54,972 bases of DNA. Source: Actinomycetaceae bacterium (GTDB lineage Bacteria; Actinomycetota; Actinomycetes; Actinomycetales; Actinomycetaceae). The notes under the pieces are model-generated. The model did no database searches, was not told the DNA's origin, and saw only the letters and a program-made list of their open reading frames with translations. Both the position numbers and the translations under genes were made by a program. The stretch lies in NCBI GenBank assembly GCA_030537615.1, contig JAUNVP010000018.1:1-54972 (forward strand), read 5' to 3'. Below are positions 38,651 to 48,316 of the stretch, piece after piece; position 1 is the stretch's first letter, and each line of letters begins with the position of its first letter.

Positions 38651-41057
38651 CGGCTTCGTCCAGACTAGTCACCAAACGAGTCGCATTACCGTACTGTTTC
38701 TGGTGAAGGCGATAGACGATTTCGAGAATAAGCCACGTCACCATCGATAGACCAACTATGACGAGCCACTGATGCGGTGTGGGCCAGGTCAGTGCAAAGA
38801 AATGCCGCAGAGCCGGAACAAATACGAGCGCAACTGCCCCTGCCGCCATTGTAGAAAGAAGCGCTGCGCGCCACACAACAATGGGACGAGACAAGATACC
38901 GAGCAGGTAGATGCCTCCGCCGACAACCGTAAGTGTCGCGATCGTGGATCCGGTCGATGCATGTTCGACATACATACGTTGGGCTATGAGCGCAACCGTC
39001 GCTAAGGTTAACCCGGCGGGAACAGCGAGGAAGAGTGTTCGTCGAAGGAATCCCGGGCGATAGCGCCGATGATTGGGGGCGAGGGCGAGGAAGAACGCGG
39101 GGATACCGATTGTCAAGCTCCCGATGATTGTGAGATGCCTGGGGAGGAACGGATAGCGCCACGCCAGAACGGCTACCGTGACAGCCAGTAGCGCCGAGTA
39201 GAACGTTTTTGTCAGGAACAGTGCAGATACGCGTTCCATATTCGCGATAATACGACGGCCCTCTGAGACAACACCGGGAAGCTTGGAAAACTGTCCGTCG
39301 ATGAGGACGACCTTGGCGACGGCTTTAGTTGCCTGAGCACCAGACCCCATGGCGATACCCAAGTCGGCATCCTTCAGAGCCAGAACGTCGTTGACGCCAT
39401 CGCCCGTCATAGCAACCGTGTGGCCACGATCTTGAAGAGCGTGCACCATAGCTCGCTTAACCTCGGGAGTTACCCGCCCGAACACATCGTAGTCTTCGAT
39501 GATCTCAGCCAGTTTCTCCCGGTCCGGTGGTAGTTCTCGAGCGTCTTTTATTCGGATATCTCCATCGGGACGAACACCGACGCGTTGGGCAATCGCCCCG
39601 ACGGTTCTCGGATTGTCGCCTGAGATGACCTTGGCAACGACACCTTGACGCACGAAGTAATCCATTGTCTCGGCCGCGTCTGGACGAATTTCCTCCTCCA
39701 GGACTACGAGTAACACGGCCGTTATCGTATCGGGAAGTTGAGGCGCATCTTCGTCAAGAACCGAGTGGGTTGAGTGCGCCAAGCAAACGACGCGAGCCCC
39801 GGTTTCAGCCAGTGCCTTCACCTGAGAATGAACATCGCAGGCATTGGTTGCGGACTGTGTAATGATCTCTGGTGCCCCAAAGAACCAGCTTCCGCTGTCG
39901 GTGAGGGCTGCGGACCATTTGCGGGTCGAGTCGAACGGCACGAGTACCTGCGGATCAGATGGATTAATTCCTTCGAGGGCCCGTTTTGTCGCCAGTGCAG
40001 TCTCGTTTTCTCCTTCACTCACGAGGGCGGCGAGTACCTGTCGAGCTTCAGACAGCACTTTCTCTTGATTACCGTCGAGTTCAATGACTTCTCGAGGAGT
40101 GATCTCTCCCGACGTCAGCGTTCCCGTCTTGTCAAGGCATAACCGATCGACGCGAGCGAGAATCTCAACTGCGTGGAGTTCTTGCACTAGCACGTTTTTG
40201 CGAGCCAATCCGGCAGCGGCTAGAGCAAAGTTGAGGGAGGTGAGGAGTACAAGTCCCTGTGGAATCATACCGACTACGCCGGCGATGGCGAGGACGACTG
40301 CACCCTGCCACGGAGTGCCGTCCCCTGTCCTCAGTTGGGACCAAACGAGAATCGCGACAATCGGAACGATGACCCACGAAATCCATTTCAAAACAACGTT
40401 GATTCCATCAGCGATTTCCGAACGCGCCTTAGTGAACTTTTTGGCTTGTTCCGTCAATTGTTGCGCGTAGGATTCGGCACCGATTGCGGTCGTTCGGAAA
40501 ATTCCTTGCCCGGCGACGACGGTGGTTCCGGAGAGGACGTGATCGCCTTCTCTTTTGCGTACCGCCACTGATTCACCGGTCAGCATCGATTCATCGATCT
40601 TGACACTGTGAGAACGAACGACTTCTCCGTCGGCAGGTACTTGATCGCCTTGTCGAAGGAAAACGAGCTCCCCTCGCACAATGTCGGATGAAGGGATTTC
40701 CACCTCAGCCCCATCACGCAACACGGTTGAGCGTGGTGATTCGAGGATAGCGAGCTTATCCAGGGTTCGTTTCGCTCTGATTTCCGAAACTATGCCAATG
40801 AGCGCATTGGTCACCATGACGATTCCGAAAACTGAATCCTGCCAGTGTCCAACGATGAGGACGATCACGACAGCAGTGGTGAGGATCGCGTTAAAAAGGG
40901 TGAAGATATTGGCGAGGATAATGGTCTTAATAGGTCGAGAACTACGGCGCTGCACGTAGTTTGTTTCTCCTCGTCGATGCGCGTCGTCGACTTCCTGCCG
41001 GGATAGCCCCGACAGCACCGCTTCTTCACCGGGCATTGAATTCTCGTCAGTTAGCAC
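38640..41057 (-). CDS. Cation-transporting P-type ATPase, CtpE-like
   Basis: An 805-residue P-type ATPase with TGES (160-163) in the actuator domain, MIPQGL (264-269) in the M4 ion site, phosphorylation motif DKTGTLT with Asp309, and TGDGVNDVLALKDADLGIAMGSG in the hinge. There are no N-terminal heavy-metal CXXC domains. The pattern resembles mycobacterial CtpE, reported as a Ca transporter, except Gln replaces the usual Glu in the M4 motif. Start is GTG with AGGAT upstream. It is 75 nt downstream of terC on the same strand, so metal export is a reasonable guess; the ion is not provable here. Confidence 0.9.
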   Translation of the reverse strand: MLTDENSMPGEEAVLSGLSRQEVDDAHRRGETNYVQRRSSRPIKTIILANIFTLFNAILTTAVVIVLIVGHWQDSVFGIVMVTNALIGIVSEIRAKRTLDKLAILESPRSTVLRDGAEVEIPSSDIVRGELVFLRQGDQVPADGEVVRSHSVKIDESMLTGESVAVRKREGDHVLSGTTVVAGQGIFRTTAIGAESYAQQLTEQAKKFTKARSEIADGINVVLKWISWVIVPIVAILVWSQLRTGDGTPWQGAVVLAIAGVVGMIPQGLVLLTSLNFALAAAGLARKNVLVQELHAVEILARVDRLCLDKTGTLTSGEITPREVIELDGNQEKVLSEARQVLAALVSEGENETALATKRALEGINPSDPQVLVPFDSTRKWSAALTDSGSWFFGAPEIITQSATNACDVHSQVKALAETGARVVCLAHSTHSVLDEDAPQLPDTITAVLLVVLEEEIRPDAAETMDYFVRQGVVAKVISGDNPRTVGAIAQRVGVRPDGDIRIKDARELPPDREKLAEIIEDYDVFGRVTPEVKRAMVHALQDRGHTVAMTGDGVNDVLALKDADLGIAMGSGAQATKAVAKVVLIDGQFSKLPGVVSEGRRIIANMERVSALFLTKTFYSALLAVTVAVLAWRYPFLPRHLTIIGSLTIGIPAFFLALAPNHRRYRPGFLRRTLFLAVPAGLTLATVALIAQRMYVEHASTGSTIATLTVVGGGIYLLGILSRPIVVWRAALLSTMAAGAVALVFVPALRHFFALTWPTPHQWLVIVGLSMVTWLILEIVYRLHQKQYGNATRLVTSLDEAATR

Positions 41058-41132
41058 TCTTCGATCCTAAACGAACGAGTGCTGAAAGACCGTACGGGAA
41101 CAGAGATAGTCGCCCCTGCTCTACCTCACCGA

Positions 41133-42137
41133 TCAGGGCGAGCTCGACACAGTCACGTCGGCTTTTGCGTCCGACCGTGATTTGAGGATCGAAGCGATGA
41201 CGGTGATGAGCAAAGTAATAACGATAAATCCCAGCGAGGTTGGAATCCCGATATCGGGAACATTGAATCCCTGCCCCCCGTTGATAAACCCAAGCGAGTT
41301 CTCATGCATGGCGTGGAGGACGAGTTTCACGCCAATGAATCCGAGAATAGCCGCGAGACCGTAGTGGAGATACACCAGACGCTCAAGTAATCCGTCAATG
41401 AGGAAGTAGAGTTGCCTCAATCCAAGCAGTGCGAAAGCGTTGGCTGCGAAGACAAGGAATGGTTCTTTCGTGAGACCAAAGATTGCCGGAATCGAATCAA
41501 AGGCGAACATGAGGTCGGTCGAACCGAGCGCGAGGATGACAAGGAGCATCGGGGTTAGATAGGTTTTCCCACCGTGCCGGTGAAGGAGCTTATCGGACAA
41601 AAACCCGTCCGTGACCGGAAAAACTTTGCGGACGATCCTCACGAATCGAGTTTCTTGATACTCGTCATCCTCATCATCGCCCACGCCTTCACGGATCTGT
41701 CCGTAAGCCGTATAGAGCAACCAGAGGCCGAAAATGTAGAAAATCCACGAAGCCTTAGCAATCAGTGCGGCGCCGATGAGAATAAAGATCAGTCGCAGCA
41801 CCAGCGCAATGATGATCCCAGAAAGAAGTACTTTTTGCTGGTATTCCCGAGGTACCCGGAACGCCGAGATAATAATGACAAAGACGAATAGATTGTCAAG
41901 GGAGAGCGACCATTCCGTCACCCAACCAGCCCAGTATTCCCCGGCATAACGCAATCCCCAGATAGCCCAGACGAGGAAACCAAATCCAACGGCTAACGCC
42001 ACGTAGGCAGCAGTCCATCGAGATGCTTCTTTGAGAGTGGGAGCGTGCGGCGTGCGCACGTGACCAACGATGTCGATGGTGATGAGGGCGATAACGATGG
42101 ATGCAAGCGCGATCCAACCGAGTGCATGTACGTCCAC
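41133..42137 (-). CDS. TerC-family membrane protein
   Basis: The 334-residue TerC protein has about nine membrane helices and the conserved acidic motifs VTEWSLSLDNLFVFVII and LGSTDLMFAFDSIPAIFGLT. Many TerC/Alx/MntX-type proteins export manganese or help load metal onto secreted enzymes. The 5' leader carries a probable yybP-ykoY (Mn2+) riboswitch, which supports manganese export. The start is GTG at 42137. The next gene on the strand is a P-type ATPase. Confidence 0.92.
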   Translation of the reverse strand: MDVHALGWIALASIVIALITIDIVGHVRTPHAPTLKEASRWTAAYVALAVGFGFLVWAIWGLRYAGEYWAGWVTEWSLSLDNLFVFVIIISAFRVPREYQQKVLLSGIIIALVLRLIFILIGAALIAKASWIFYIFGLWLLYTAYGQIREGVGDDEDDEYQETRFVRIVRKVFPVTDGFLSDKLLHRHGGKTYLTPMLLVILALGSTDLMFAFDSIPAIFGLTKEPFLVFAANAFALLGLRQLYFLIDGLLERLVYLHYGLAAILGFIGVKLVLHAMHENSLGFINGGQGFNVPDIGIPTSLGFIVITLLITVIASILKSRSDAKADVTVSSSP

Positions 42138-42162
42138 AGGGGTCTCCGGTTCTACCTATACG

Positions 42163-42266
42163 GGTGTCGCCGAAGGTCTTCTCCACCAGGATCCTGGTTG
42201 TATCGCCGGGACTGAGCCGTGTTGACGACGATACGATTGTGGGAGTACTCCCCTCCAACACCTTCT
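42163..42266 (-). promoter_or_regulatory. Probable yybP-ykoY manganese riboswitch in the terC leader
   Basis: On the minus strand the leader contains GGGGAGTAC (42245-42253), then CGTCGTCAACACGG, and near its 3' end GGAGAAGACC, in the order and spacing of yybP-ykoY aptamers. GGTGT (42258-42262) can pair with ACACC (42163-42167) to close the element. The 3' part also has ACCTTC, which can pair with GAAGGT at the 5' side, a possible switching pairing. The element ends about 25 nt before the GTG. yybP-ykoY RNAs bind Mn2+ and turn on Mn exporters, often TerC. Confidence 0.72.
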
Positions 42267-42321
42267 ACTCTACCGGAGCTTTATCCCATATTCTTGCTGG
42301 ATCTCATGGCGTTCGACACGG

Positions 42322-44397
42322 TCAATTCGCGGCCCGCATTTGTCGCAGTTCCTGCTTGAGCTCTTTGAGTTCATCGCGAAGGCGCGCTGCCACTTCAAAC
42401 TGGAGATCCTCGGCTGCCGCATGCATCTGTGCAGTTAGTTCTTCAATGAGATTAACGAGATCGGCCTCAGCCAAATCAGCGAGCTCTTGGCGACTTGAAG
42501 CTGGAACAACCACCGGCCGGTCTCCTACCGATTTGCGGTATCCGCCCTCGAGAAGCTCACGCGTGTCGATGTCTTCTCGTGCAAGCATATCGGTGACATC
42601 TTGGATCTTTTTGCGAAGCGGCTGCGGATCGATACCGTGTTCTTCGTTGTACGCGATTTGTTTTGCTCTGCGTCGCTCAGTCTCGTCAATCGCTCGTTTC
42701 ATCGAGTCGGTGATGTGATCGGCATACATGTGAACCTCACCGGCGACATTTCGAGCTGCCCGCCCAATGGTTTGCACGAGCGAAGTAGTGGAGCGTAAGA
42801 ACCCCTCTTTGTCTGCATCGAGGATCGAGACAAGCGATACTTCCGGCAGATCAAGTCCTTCTCGGAGTAGGTTGATACCGACCAGGACATCGAACTTCCC
42901 CATCCGGAGTTCGCGCAGAAGTTCAACGCGGCGTAATGTGTCAACGTCGGAGTGCAGATACTCAACGCGAACACCTCGCACGGCAAGATATTCGGTGAGA
43001 TCCTCCGCCATTTTTTTCGTTAGCGTAGTGACGAGGATCCGCTCATCTTTACTCACGCGCGTGTTGATTTCATCAAATAGATCGTCAATTTGTCCGTCGG
43101 TTGGTTTGACAATGACCTTCGGGTCTACGAGGCCGGTTGGTCGAATAATTTGCTCGACGACTCCCGTTGCTTGAGATAGTTCATAGGGCCCAGGTGTAGC
43201 TGACATGTACACGGTTTGGCCGATCCGTTCGAGAAACTCATCCCATTTCAAAGGCCGGTTGTCCATTGCTGAGGGCAGCCGGAATCCGTGGTCAACGAGC
43301 GTGCGTTTACGCGACATATCGCCTTCATACATTGCTCCGATTTGAGGAACAGTGACGTGCGATTCGTCGAGAATGAGGAGGAAATCATCGGGGAAGTAGT
43401 CGAGGAGGGTGTGGGGCGGAGTGCCCGCAGCCCGACCGTCAATGTGGCGAGAGTAGTTCTCGATACCGGAACATGAACCGATTTCACGCATCATTTCGAG
43501 ATCGTAGGTGGTGCGTCGCAGTAGTCTTTGCGCTTCGAGTAGCTTGCCCTGTTTCTCGAACCACGCAACCCGTTCATCAAGTTCCTCTTCGATGGTGTGA
43601 ATCGCCCGCTGCATCCGTTCCTTGCCCGCAACGTAATGGGATGCTGGGAACAAATACGCGTGGTTCGTCGACCGAATCCGCTCCCCCGTCAGAGGGTGAA
43701 GATAGGCAATCGAATCGATTTCATCGCCAAATAGTTCAATCCGAACGGCCAGTTCCTCGTACACCGGAATAATCTCGACGATATCGCCGCGCACCCGGAA
43801 GGTGCCTCTGGTGAAAGCCATGTCGTTACGCACGTACTGCATACCGACGAACGCTCGCAGCATGTCATCGCGATCAATCTGCATGCCAACGCTGATTTCA
43901 ACCATCCGGTCGACGTATTCTTCGGGAGTTCCCAGACCGTAAATACACGATACGGATGACACGACAACCGTATCTCGGCGAGTAAGCAGATTATTAGTGG
44001 CAGAGTGCCTTAGCCGTTCGACTTCGTCATTGATTGAGGAATCTTTTTCGATATATGTGTCCGTTTGCGGAACGTAGGCTTCCGGCTGGTAGTAGTCGTA
44101 GTAAGACACAAAGTATTCGACCGCGTTATGCGGGAGTAGCCCACGAAGCTCAGCCGCTAACTGTGCCGCCAAGGTCTTGTTATGGGCCATAACGAGAGTT
44201 GGCCGTTGTACCTGTTCTATGAGCCACGCTGCCGTCGCCGACTTGCCTGTTCCGGTTGCCCCCAGTAGGACAACATCCTTTTCTCCGGCATTGATCCGAT
44301 CGGTCAATTCTCGAATCGCGGTCGGCTGATCGCCCGAAGGGGTGAATTCTGAAACGACTTCGAAGGGAGCTTCCTGACGCACGACACGTTGAGACAT
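42322..44397 (-). CDS. uvrB: Excinuclease ABC subunit B
   Basis: The 691-residue helicase-like UvrB has Walker A GATGTGKS (46-53), the beta-hairpin [34 protein letters not shown], helicase motifs through [14 protein letters not shown], and a C-terminal UVR domain ([19 protein letters not shown]) that contacts UvrC. It loads UvrC at lesions with UvrA. I saw no clear LexA box in its 35-nt upstream gap, so it may be read from the upstream ABC operon or from a promoter inside it. Confidence 0.97.
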   Translation of the reverse strand: MSQRVVRQEAPFEVVSEFTPSGDQPTAIRELTDRINAGEKDVVLLGATGTGKSATAAWLIEQVQRPTLVMAHNKTLAAQLAAELRGLLPHNAVEYFVSYYDYYQPEAYVPQTDTYIEKDSSINDEVERLRHSATNNLLTRRDTVVVSSVSCIYGLGTPEEYVDRMVEISVGMQIDRDDMLRAFVGMQYVRNDMAFTRGTFRVRGDIVEIIPVYEELAVRIELFGDEIDSIAYLHPLTGERIRSTNHAYLFPASHYVAGKERMQRAIHTIEEELDERVAWFEKQGKLLEAQRLLRRTTYDLEMMREIGSCSGIENYSRHIDGRAAGTPPHTLLDYFPDDFLLILDESHVTVPQIGAMYEGDMSRKRTLVDHGFRLPSAMDNRPLKWDEFLERIGQTVYMSATPGPYELSQATGVVEQIIRPTGLVDPKVIVKPTDGQIDDLFDEINTRVSKDERILVTTLTKKMAEDLTEYLAVRGVRVEYLHSDVDTLRRVELLRELRMGKFDVLVGINLLREGLDLPEVSLVSILDADKEGFLRSTTSLVQTIGRAARNVAGEVHMYADHITDSMKRAIDETERRRAKQIAYNEEHGIDPQPLRKKIQDVTDMLAREDIDTRELLEGGYRKSVGDRPVVVPASSRQELADLAEADLVNLIEELTAQMHAAAEDLQFEVAARLRDELKELKQELRQMRAAN

Positions 44398-44432
44398 GAT
44401 CTCAGTCTAGCGCCCGGAAGCTCCCTCACCAC

Positions 44433-45464
44433 TTATCGGGCATAGAACTCTTTATCCGGTAGTTTTCCACCGTAAATACTCGGATTTATCTCACCGATTC
44501 GCGAGAGCAAATCCTCGATTTCGGCTTTGGCTTGAGATGCTGGAACGACGTCCAGTTGAAGGCGCGGAATGACGTCTTTGACCATCTCGATTGGCAGTTG
44601 GTACTGAGTAGCGACGCGTTCAAGAATTTCGGTATCTCCCGCATTGGCCTTATCAACACTGGCTGAGACCTCCGAGAGGATAGCGTCAACAATCTCCGGG
44701 TATTCATCGACGAGTTTGCCCGGCATGGCGAGTCCCGCCATCGGAAATCGTGGCTCGTTTCCAGTAGCTTTCGCCCATTCGTCCTGCAGATTAAAGATAC
44801 GGGCAAGATTGAGCCCCTTTTCTTTCGTCTTCTTTAACGCGATTGTCGCGAAATGTTCGGGAACCACGGCGTAATCGATTTCGCCTTTCATCAGCATCGA
44901 CATGACGAGTTGGCCCGATTCAGAAGGAACATACTCAATGTCGCTTTCCTTGTTTAAGCCGTTTTCCTTCAGCAGGTAAGAGAACATATGGTCCGGCATA
45001 TTCCCCGCGTGGGTCACAGCTATTCGTTTGCCACGGAGCGAATCCCAGTCTCCTACCGGTGCGTCCGCCGGGCCAATGATGTAGAACATGCCCCACACTA
45101 CCGCTGCAACGAGTCGTACATCGATCCCCTTGTTATAGAGATTCGCGGGAAGATTCACGGGGGTGGCAGCGACTTCGACACCGTCGTGCGTCAGTGCATT
45201 CTTTAGCTTCTCGACACTGTCCCACGTATCAACCGTGACTGAGTCGGTCAGATCAGTGAGGGCGCCTTCCTCTCCAAACCCAGCCATTGGCGCACCAAAT
45301 GCCATGGTCGTTGGTACGAGGGCGCGGATTTGGTCGACCTTTTCATTATTCGTTATGGCGGGAGAAGTGTCGACTGGTTCTGGTTCCGATGTCGGTGATG
45401 CCGCGCAGGACACGGTCATGATTGCCGTCAGAATAACGCATAGGGCCAAGCTCGGTCTTTTCAT
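44433..45464 (-). CDS. ABC transporter substrate-binding lipoprotein (NitT/TauT-like)
   Basis: The 343-residue lipoprotein has a signal peptide ending at lipobox TVSC (Cys20), a Ser/Pro/Thr-rich linker, and a NMT1/THI5-like fold (PVNLPANLYNKGIDVRLVAA, LRGKRIAVTHAGNMPDHM, EIDYAVVPEHFATIAL). This family includes nitrate, sulphonate and pyrimidine-precursor binders, so substrate is open. The gene is 73 nt after the permease and ends the DtxR-box operon. The start codon follows a short intergenic region with no clear separate promoter. Confidence 0.85.
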   Translation of the reverse strand: MKRPSLALCVILTAIMTVSCAASPTSEPEPVDTSPAITNNEKVDQIRALVPTTMAFGAPMAGFGEEGALTDLTDSVTVDTWDSVEKLKNALTHDGVEVAATPVNLPANLYNKGIDVRLVAAVVWGMFYIIGPADAPVGDWDSLRGKRIAVTHAGNMPDHMFSYLLKENGLNKESDIEYVPSESGQLVMSMLMKGEIDYAVVPEHFATIALKKTKEKGLNLARIFNLQDEWAKATGNEPRFPMAGLAMPGKLVDEYPEIVDAILSEVSASVDKANAGDTEILERVATQYQLPIEMVKDVIPRLQLDVVPASQAKAEIEDLLSRIGEINPSIYGGKLPDKEFYAR

Positions 45465-45537
45465 ATAGATTCCTCACACTATTGAGTGGTACTGCCTACA
45501 TACAGATCGGTCCTCTCAGACCGACTGACCGGGAGAG

Positions 45538-46404
45538 CTAGGAAGCGTTTGATGATTGTTGAACTGCCTCTTGGTGTTTTTGCATTCGGCGACTGAGTGG
45601 CCGCACGAACACTCCCTCGAGGACGAAAGTGACAGTTGCCATCGTTATCGCATAGGCGAAAACGTCAGGCGTTTCTATGTTGATTTGGGCGAGTCTGATG
45701 CTTGCGCCGATACCTGTCGAGGTCGCCAGCAGTTCGGCCATGACGGATACCCGCACCGAGTGTCCGAGTGCGACTGTGGCAGCGGCCAGTACCGGTGGTG
45801 CGATCATTGGGCTGATGACGTGTCTGAAGGTCCTCCTTTTGCTTAGTTTGAATACGGTTGCCATTTCCAGCAGATCTCGATCCATCGATCGAATGGCTTC
45901 GCGCGTTGAGGTTGTGAAAAGCGCGGTGGTGACGAGCGTGACGACAAATACAACCACCGTTCCATTTGATCCGAACCAGACCATTGCGAGAATGACGAGA
46001 ACGACCGGTGGAATCGACATGAGAATTTGGAGCAGAGGCCGCGTGTACGCTGAAAACCACTCGTATTTGCCTGCCGCGTACCCCCATCCAATACCGATGA
46101 TGGCGGCAGCGAAGAGGCCGACAAGGGCACGTCCAAGCGTAAGCCCGAGGGCGCCGTAGAAGTCTGACGACGCCAGTAGTCGGATGAGTGCGTGAAGCGT
46201 TGGGAGCGGTCCAGGGAAGAGGTATTCGAGCTGTGTCAAGCTGACAAGCCACCAGAAAGCAATGACACTCGCTATCCCTGCCCATACCCAGATCGTGAGG
46301 GAGCGTGAATGGTTCCCCACATTCCTTCGTGATCGCGATTTCAATGATGAGGTTGTCGTGTTCACTGGACGCAGAGAGCGAAGCCCGACATGGGGATGTG
46401 ACAT
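45538..46404 (-). CDS. ABC transporter permease (NitT/TauT-like)
   Basis: The 288-residue permease has about six membrane helices and the cytoplasmic EAA-type loop (REAIRSMDRDLLEMATVFKLSKRRTFRHVISPMI) that docks the ATPase. I chose the ATG at 46404 because the longer frame to 46527 overlaps the ATPase end by 83 nt and its N terminus looks non-coding; the ribosome site is weak (GATGG). Partner of the ATPase immediately upstream and the lipoprotein downstream. Confidence 0.85.
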   Translation of the reverse strand: MSHPHVGLRSLRPVNTTTSSLKSRSRRNVGNHSRSLTIWVWAGIASVIAFWWLVSLTQLEYLFPGPLPTLHALIRLLASSDFYGALGLTLGRALVGLFAAAIIGIGWGYAAGKYEWFSAYTRPLLQILMSIPPVVLVILAMVWFGSNGTVVVFVVTLVTTALFTTSTREAIRSMDRDLLEMATVFKLSKRRTFRHVISPMIAPPVLAAATVALGHSVRVSVMAELLATSTGIGASIRLAQINIETPDVFAYAITMATVTFVLEGVFVRPLSRRMQKHQEAVQQSSNAS

Positions 46405-46444
46405 ACCATCGCCGCTGTTATCAATTTGGTTTTCATCATTGTCC

Positions 46445-47056
46445 TTAGGATGTGAGAGCCCACCGTCCCGGTGGTCCTTCGAGATGCAGCCGTTTGGTTG
46501 AAACTTCATCCAGTTCAGTTGGGTCATGTGAGACCCAAACGGTGATTAGATTCGAGGTGGAAACGATTGAGATGAGCTCTGTTCGCAGCTGTCCGCCGAG
46601 ATCTTCGTCGAGCGCTGAGAACGGCTCGTCCACGAGGAGGAGAACGGGGTTGGTTGCCATCGCGCGAGCGATGGCAACCCGCTGGCGCATTCCTCCAGAC
46701 ATTTGCCCGGGATAGAGTTCCGTGGCGTCCGCCAAGCCGACGCGCTCCAGCCATTCTTCGGCATGGAAGTACGCCCCCGTCTGTTCGGGTGGAAGTGTGA
46801 GCTGAACATTCTGCCGCGCAGTTCGCCACGGAAGTAGTCGTGGATCTTGGAAAACAAAGGCGAGCCGACCACTCGGTCTATCGATGTGACCGTCAAAATC
46901 AGAACTCTCGTTTGCGATCACCCTCAATAGCGTTGTTTTACCGACTCCGGACGCACCTGAAACACCAAGGATTTGTCCCGGTTCGACGTGAACGGAGAGA
47001 TTCTTAATCAGTCGAAGGCCTCGTCGCTCAATCGAGACATGGTCGATCGTCAGCAC
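46445..47056 (-). CDS. ABC transporter ATP-binding protein
   Basis: The 203-residue ATPase is short for the NitT/TauT group (about 250). It has Walker A GASGVGKTT (34-42), Q-loop AFVFQDPRLLPWRT, signature MSGGMRQR, Walker B VLLLVDEPFSALDEDLG and switch His in WVSHDPTEL. All catalytic motifs are present, so it should be active. It lies 7 nt after the methyltransferase gene. The short C terminus lacks a regulatory extension. Confidence 0.9.
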   Translation of the reverse strand: MLTIDHVSIERRGLRLIKNLSVHVEPGQILGVSGASGVGKTTLLRVIANESSDFDGHIDRPSGRLAFVFQDPRLLPWRTARQNVQLTLPPEQTGAYFHAEEWLERVGLADATELYPGQMSGGMRQRVAIARAMATNPVLLLVDEPFSALDEDLGGQLRTELISIVSTSNLITVWVSHDPTELDEVSTKRLHLEGPPGRWALTS

Positions 47057-47063
47057 AGCTCAA

Positions 47064-47879
47064 CTATTCGGGTTTACGCGCGACAAAAGCTACTGCCGTC
47101 AGATTGTCCCTATTGGCTCTAAACACCGACCGCATGGCGAGAATACGCTCACGAGCTGCGGGATTACTTTTGACGTTACGTACAAAGCGGGCTGCTCCAG
47201 CAATTCCCTCATCGGCAATCAAACGTTTCGGCTCAAGCAGATGCATCGGATTTTTGTCTTCGTAATCGATGACGAAGCCCGTTTGAAGAAGAAGAGCTTT
47301 CCAGTTTTTCATGGTCAGAGGACGTGCACCTACCTTGATGGTGCGAGATAGAGCTCGAGCGACGTCCTTTTCAACTTGCGGATCGACGTCATCGGGTTGG
47401 AACCCCAGTTCATGGATAGCGTAGCGTCCTCCCGGAGCAAGGATGCGGAAAGCTTCTGCCATAATCTCGAGTTTTTCCTCATTCGAATGCATTGTGAGCA
47501 TTGCTTCTCCGACGACGAGGTCACACGAGTTATCGGGGAGCGTTGTCTCTTTCGCATTCGCGTGAACGAGACGCGCTTGCGCGTGTTTTTCAAGGATTGC
47601 CAGGAGTTGGTCTTCGCCCTCAGTGTTCGGATCAATACCGATATAGTTTGCTGGGTTGCATTCGAGTAGCAGGTCTGCTGTCTTTCCAACTCCGGGTCCA
47701 AACTCAACGATGCGGTCATTGTGCGACGGTTGAGCATGAGAAATGAGTCGTCGAGTGAGTTCAATTCCACCGGGACGAAGAACTTTCTTCCCCATCTTTG
47801 CGAGGAGCCAATGTCCCTGAAGGCGTTTTTCTTCGGGGCCGGAACGTTGACCGTGAGGTGCAGAGTCTCTTTCACTCAT
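47064..47879 (-). CDS. Class I SAM-dependent methyltransferase
   Basis: The 271-residue protein has motif I VEFGPGVGK (58-66), NYIGIDPN at strand beta-2, NSCDLVVGEAMLTM and APGGRYAIHELGF, as in UbiE-type small-molecule methyltransferases. It starts 9 nt after the cupin gene, and the ATPase gene follows after 7 nt. Methylation of a transported or metal-binding small molecule is a guess from context. I do not recognise a named gene. Confidence 0.85.
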   Translation of the reverse strand: MSERDSAPHGQRSGPEEKRLQGHWLLAKMGKKVLRPGGIELTRRLISHAQPSHNDRIVEFGPGVGKTADLLLECNPANYIGIDPNTEGEDQLLAILEKHAQARLVHANAKETTLPDNSCDLVVGEAMLTMHSNEEKLEIMAEAFRILAPGGRYAIHELGFQPDDVDPQVEKDVARALSRTIKVGARPLTMKNWKALLLQTGFVIDYEDKNPMHLLEPKRLIADEGIAGAARFVRNVKSNPAARERILAMRSVFRANRDNLTAVAFVARKPE

Positions 47880-47888
47880 AAGCGCTCC

Positions 47889-48248
47889 CTATTGATTTGC
47901 GTCCGTTGTCGCGCGATGTGATACATCGACCAGTGTGAGCCCCATATAGCACGGCTCGATTGCCTCAAGCGCGTGGCGCTCTCCAGGGGCCAAATAAATC
48001 ACGTCGCCGGCTTCCAACACATGGTCATTTCCAGCAATGGAGAAGCTCATCTTACCGGTCAGGAGTTGGACGATGACTGCCCGAGGAGATGCATGTTCAG
48101 TTAAGACTTGTCCGGCGTCGAAACTAAATACGACATGGCGGAGAACATCGTTATTGACAACGACGCGTGATGTCGTGGCCGCCTTGGCAATCGGTAGATC
48201 ATTAAAGACGTCAGTAGTAACAGTGCTGGTTTCAACTGGTGATGACAC
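47889..48248 (-). CDS. Small cupin-domain protein
   Basis: The 119-residue cupin has motif 1 reduced to TEHASPRAVIVQLLTGKMSF and motif 2 LEAGDVIYLAPGERHALEA. Only two His ligands are obvious, so metal binding is possible but not certain. I chose the GTG at 48248 because AAAGGA lies 6 nt upstream; the frame reaches 48326 but would run across the DtxR-type box. First gene of the operon. Confidence 0.84.
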   Translation of the reverse strand: MSSPVETSTVTTDVFNDLPIAKAATTSRVVVNNDVLRHVVFSFDAGQVLTEHASPRAVIVQLLTGKMSFSIAGNDHVLEAGDVIYLAPGERHALEAIEPCYMGLTLVDVSHRATTDANQ

Positions 48249-48288
48249 GATATTTCCTTTACCTCGGGAGAGAATACAGATGGAGCAG

Positions 48289-48307
48289 TTAGGTCGCCCT
48301 AACCTTA
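48289..48307. promoter_or_regulatory. DtxR/IdeR-type iron box
   Basis: TTAGGTCGCCCTAACCTTA matches the DtxR/IdeR consensus TTAGGTTAGCCTAACCTAA at 15 of 19 positions, with mismatches in the middle three bases and one near the end. It lies 41 nt before the cupin start and just downstream of a possible extended -10 (TGATACACT on the minus strand, 48317-48325). Binding there would block transcription, consistent with repression when iron is plentiful. Confidence 0.82.
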
Positions 48308-48316
48308 TCCGCGATG

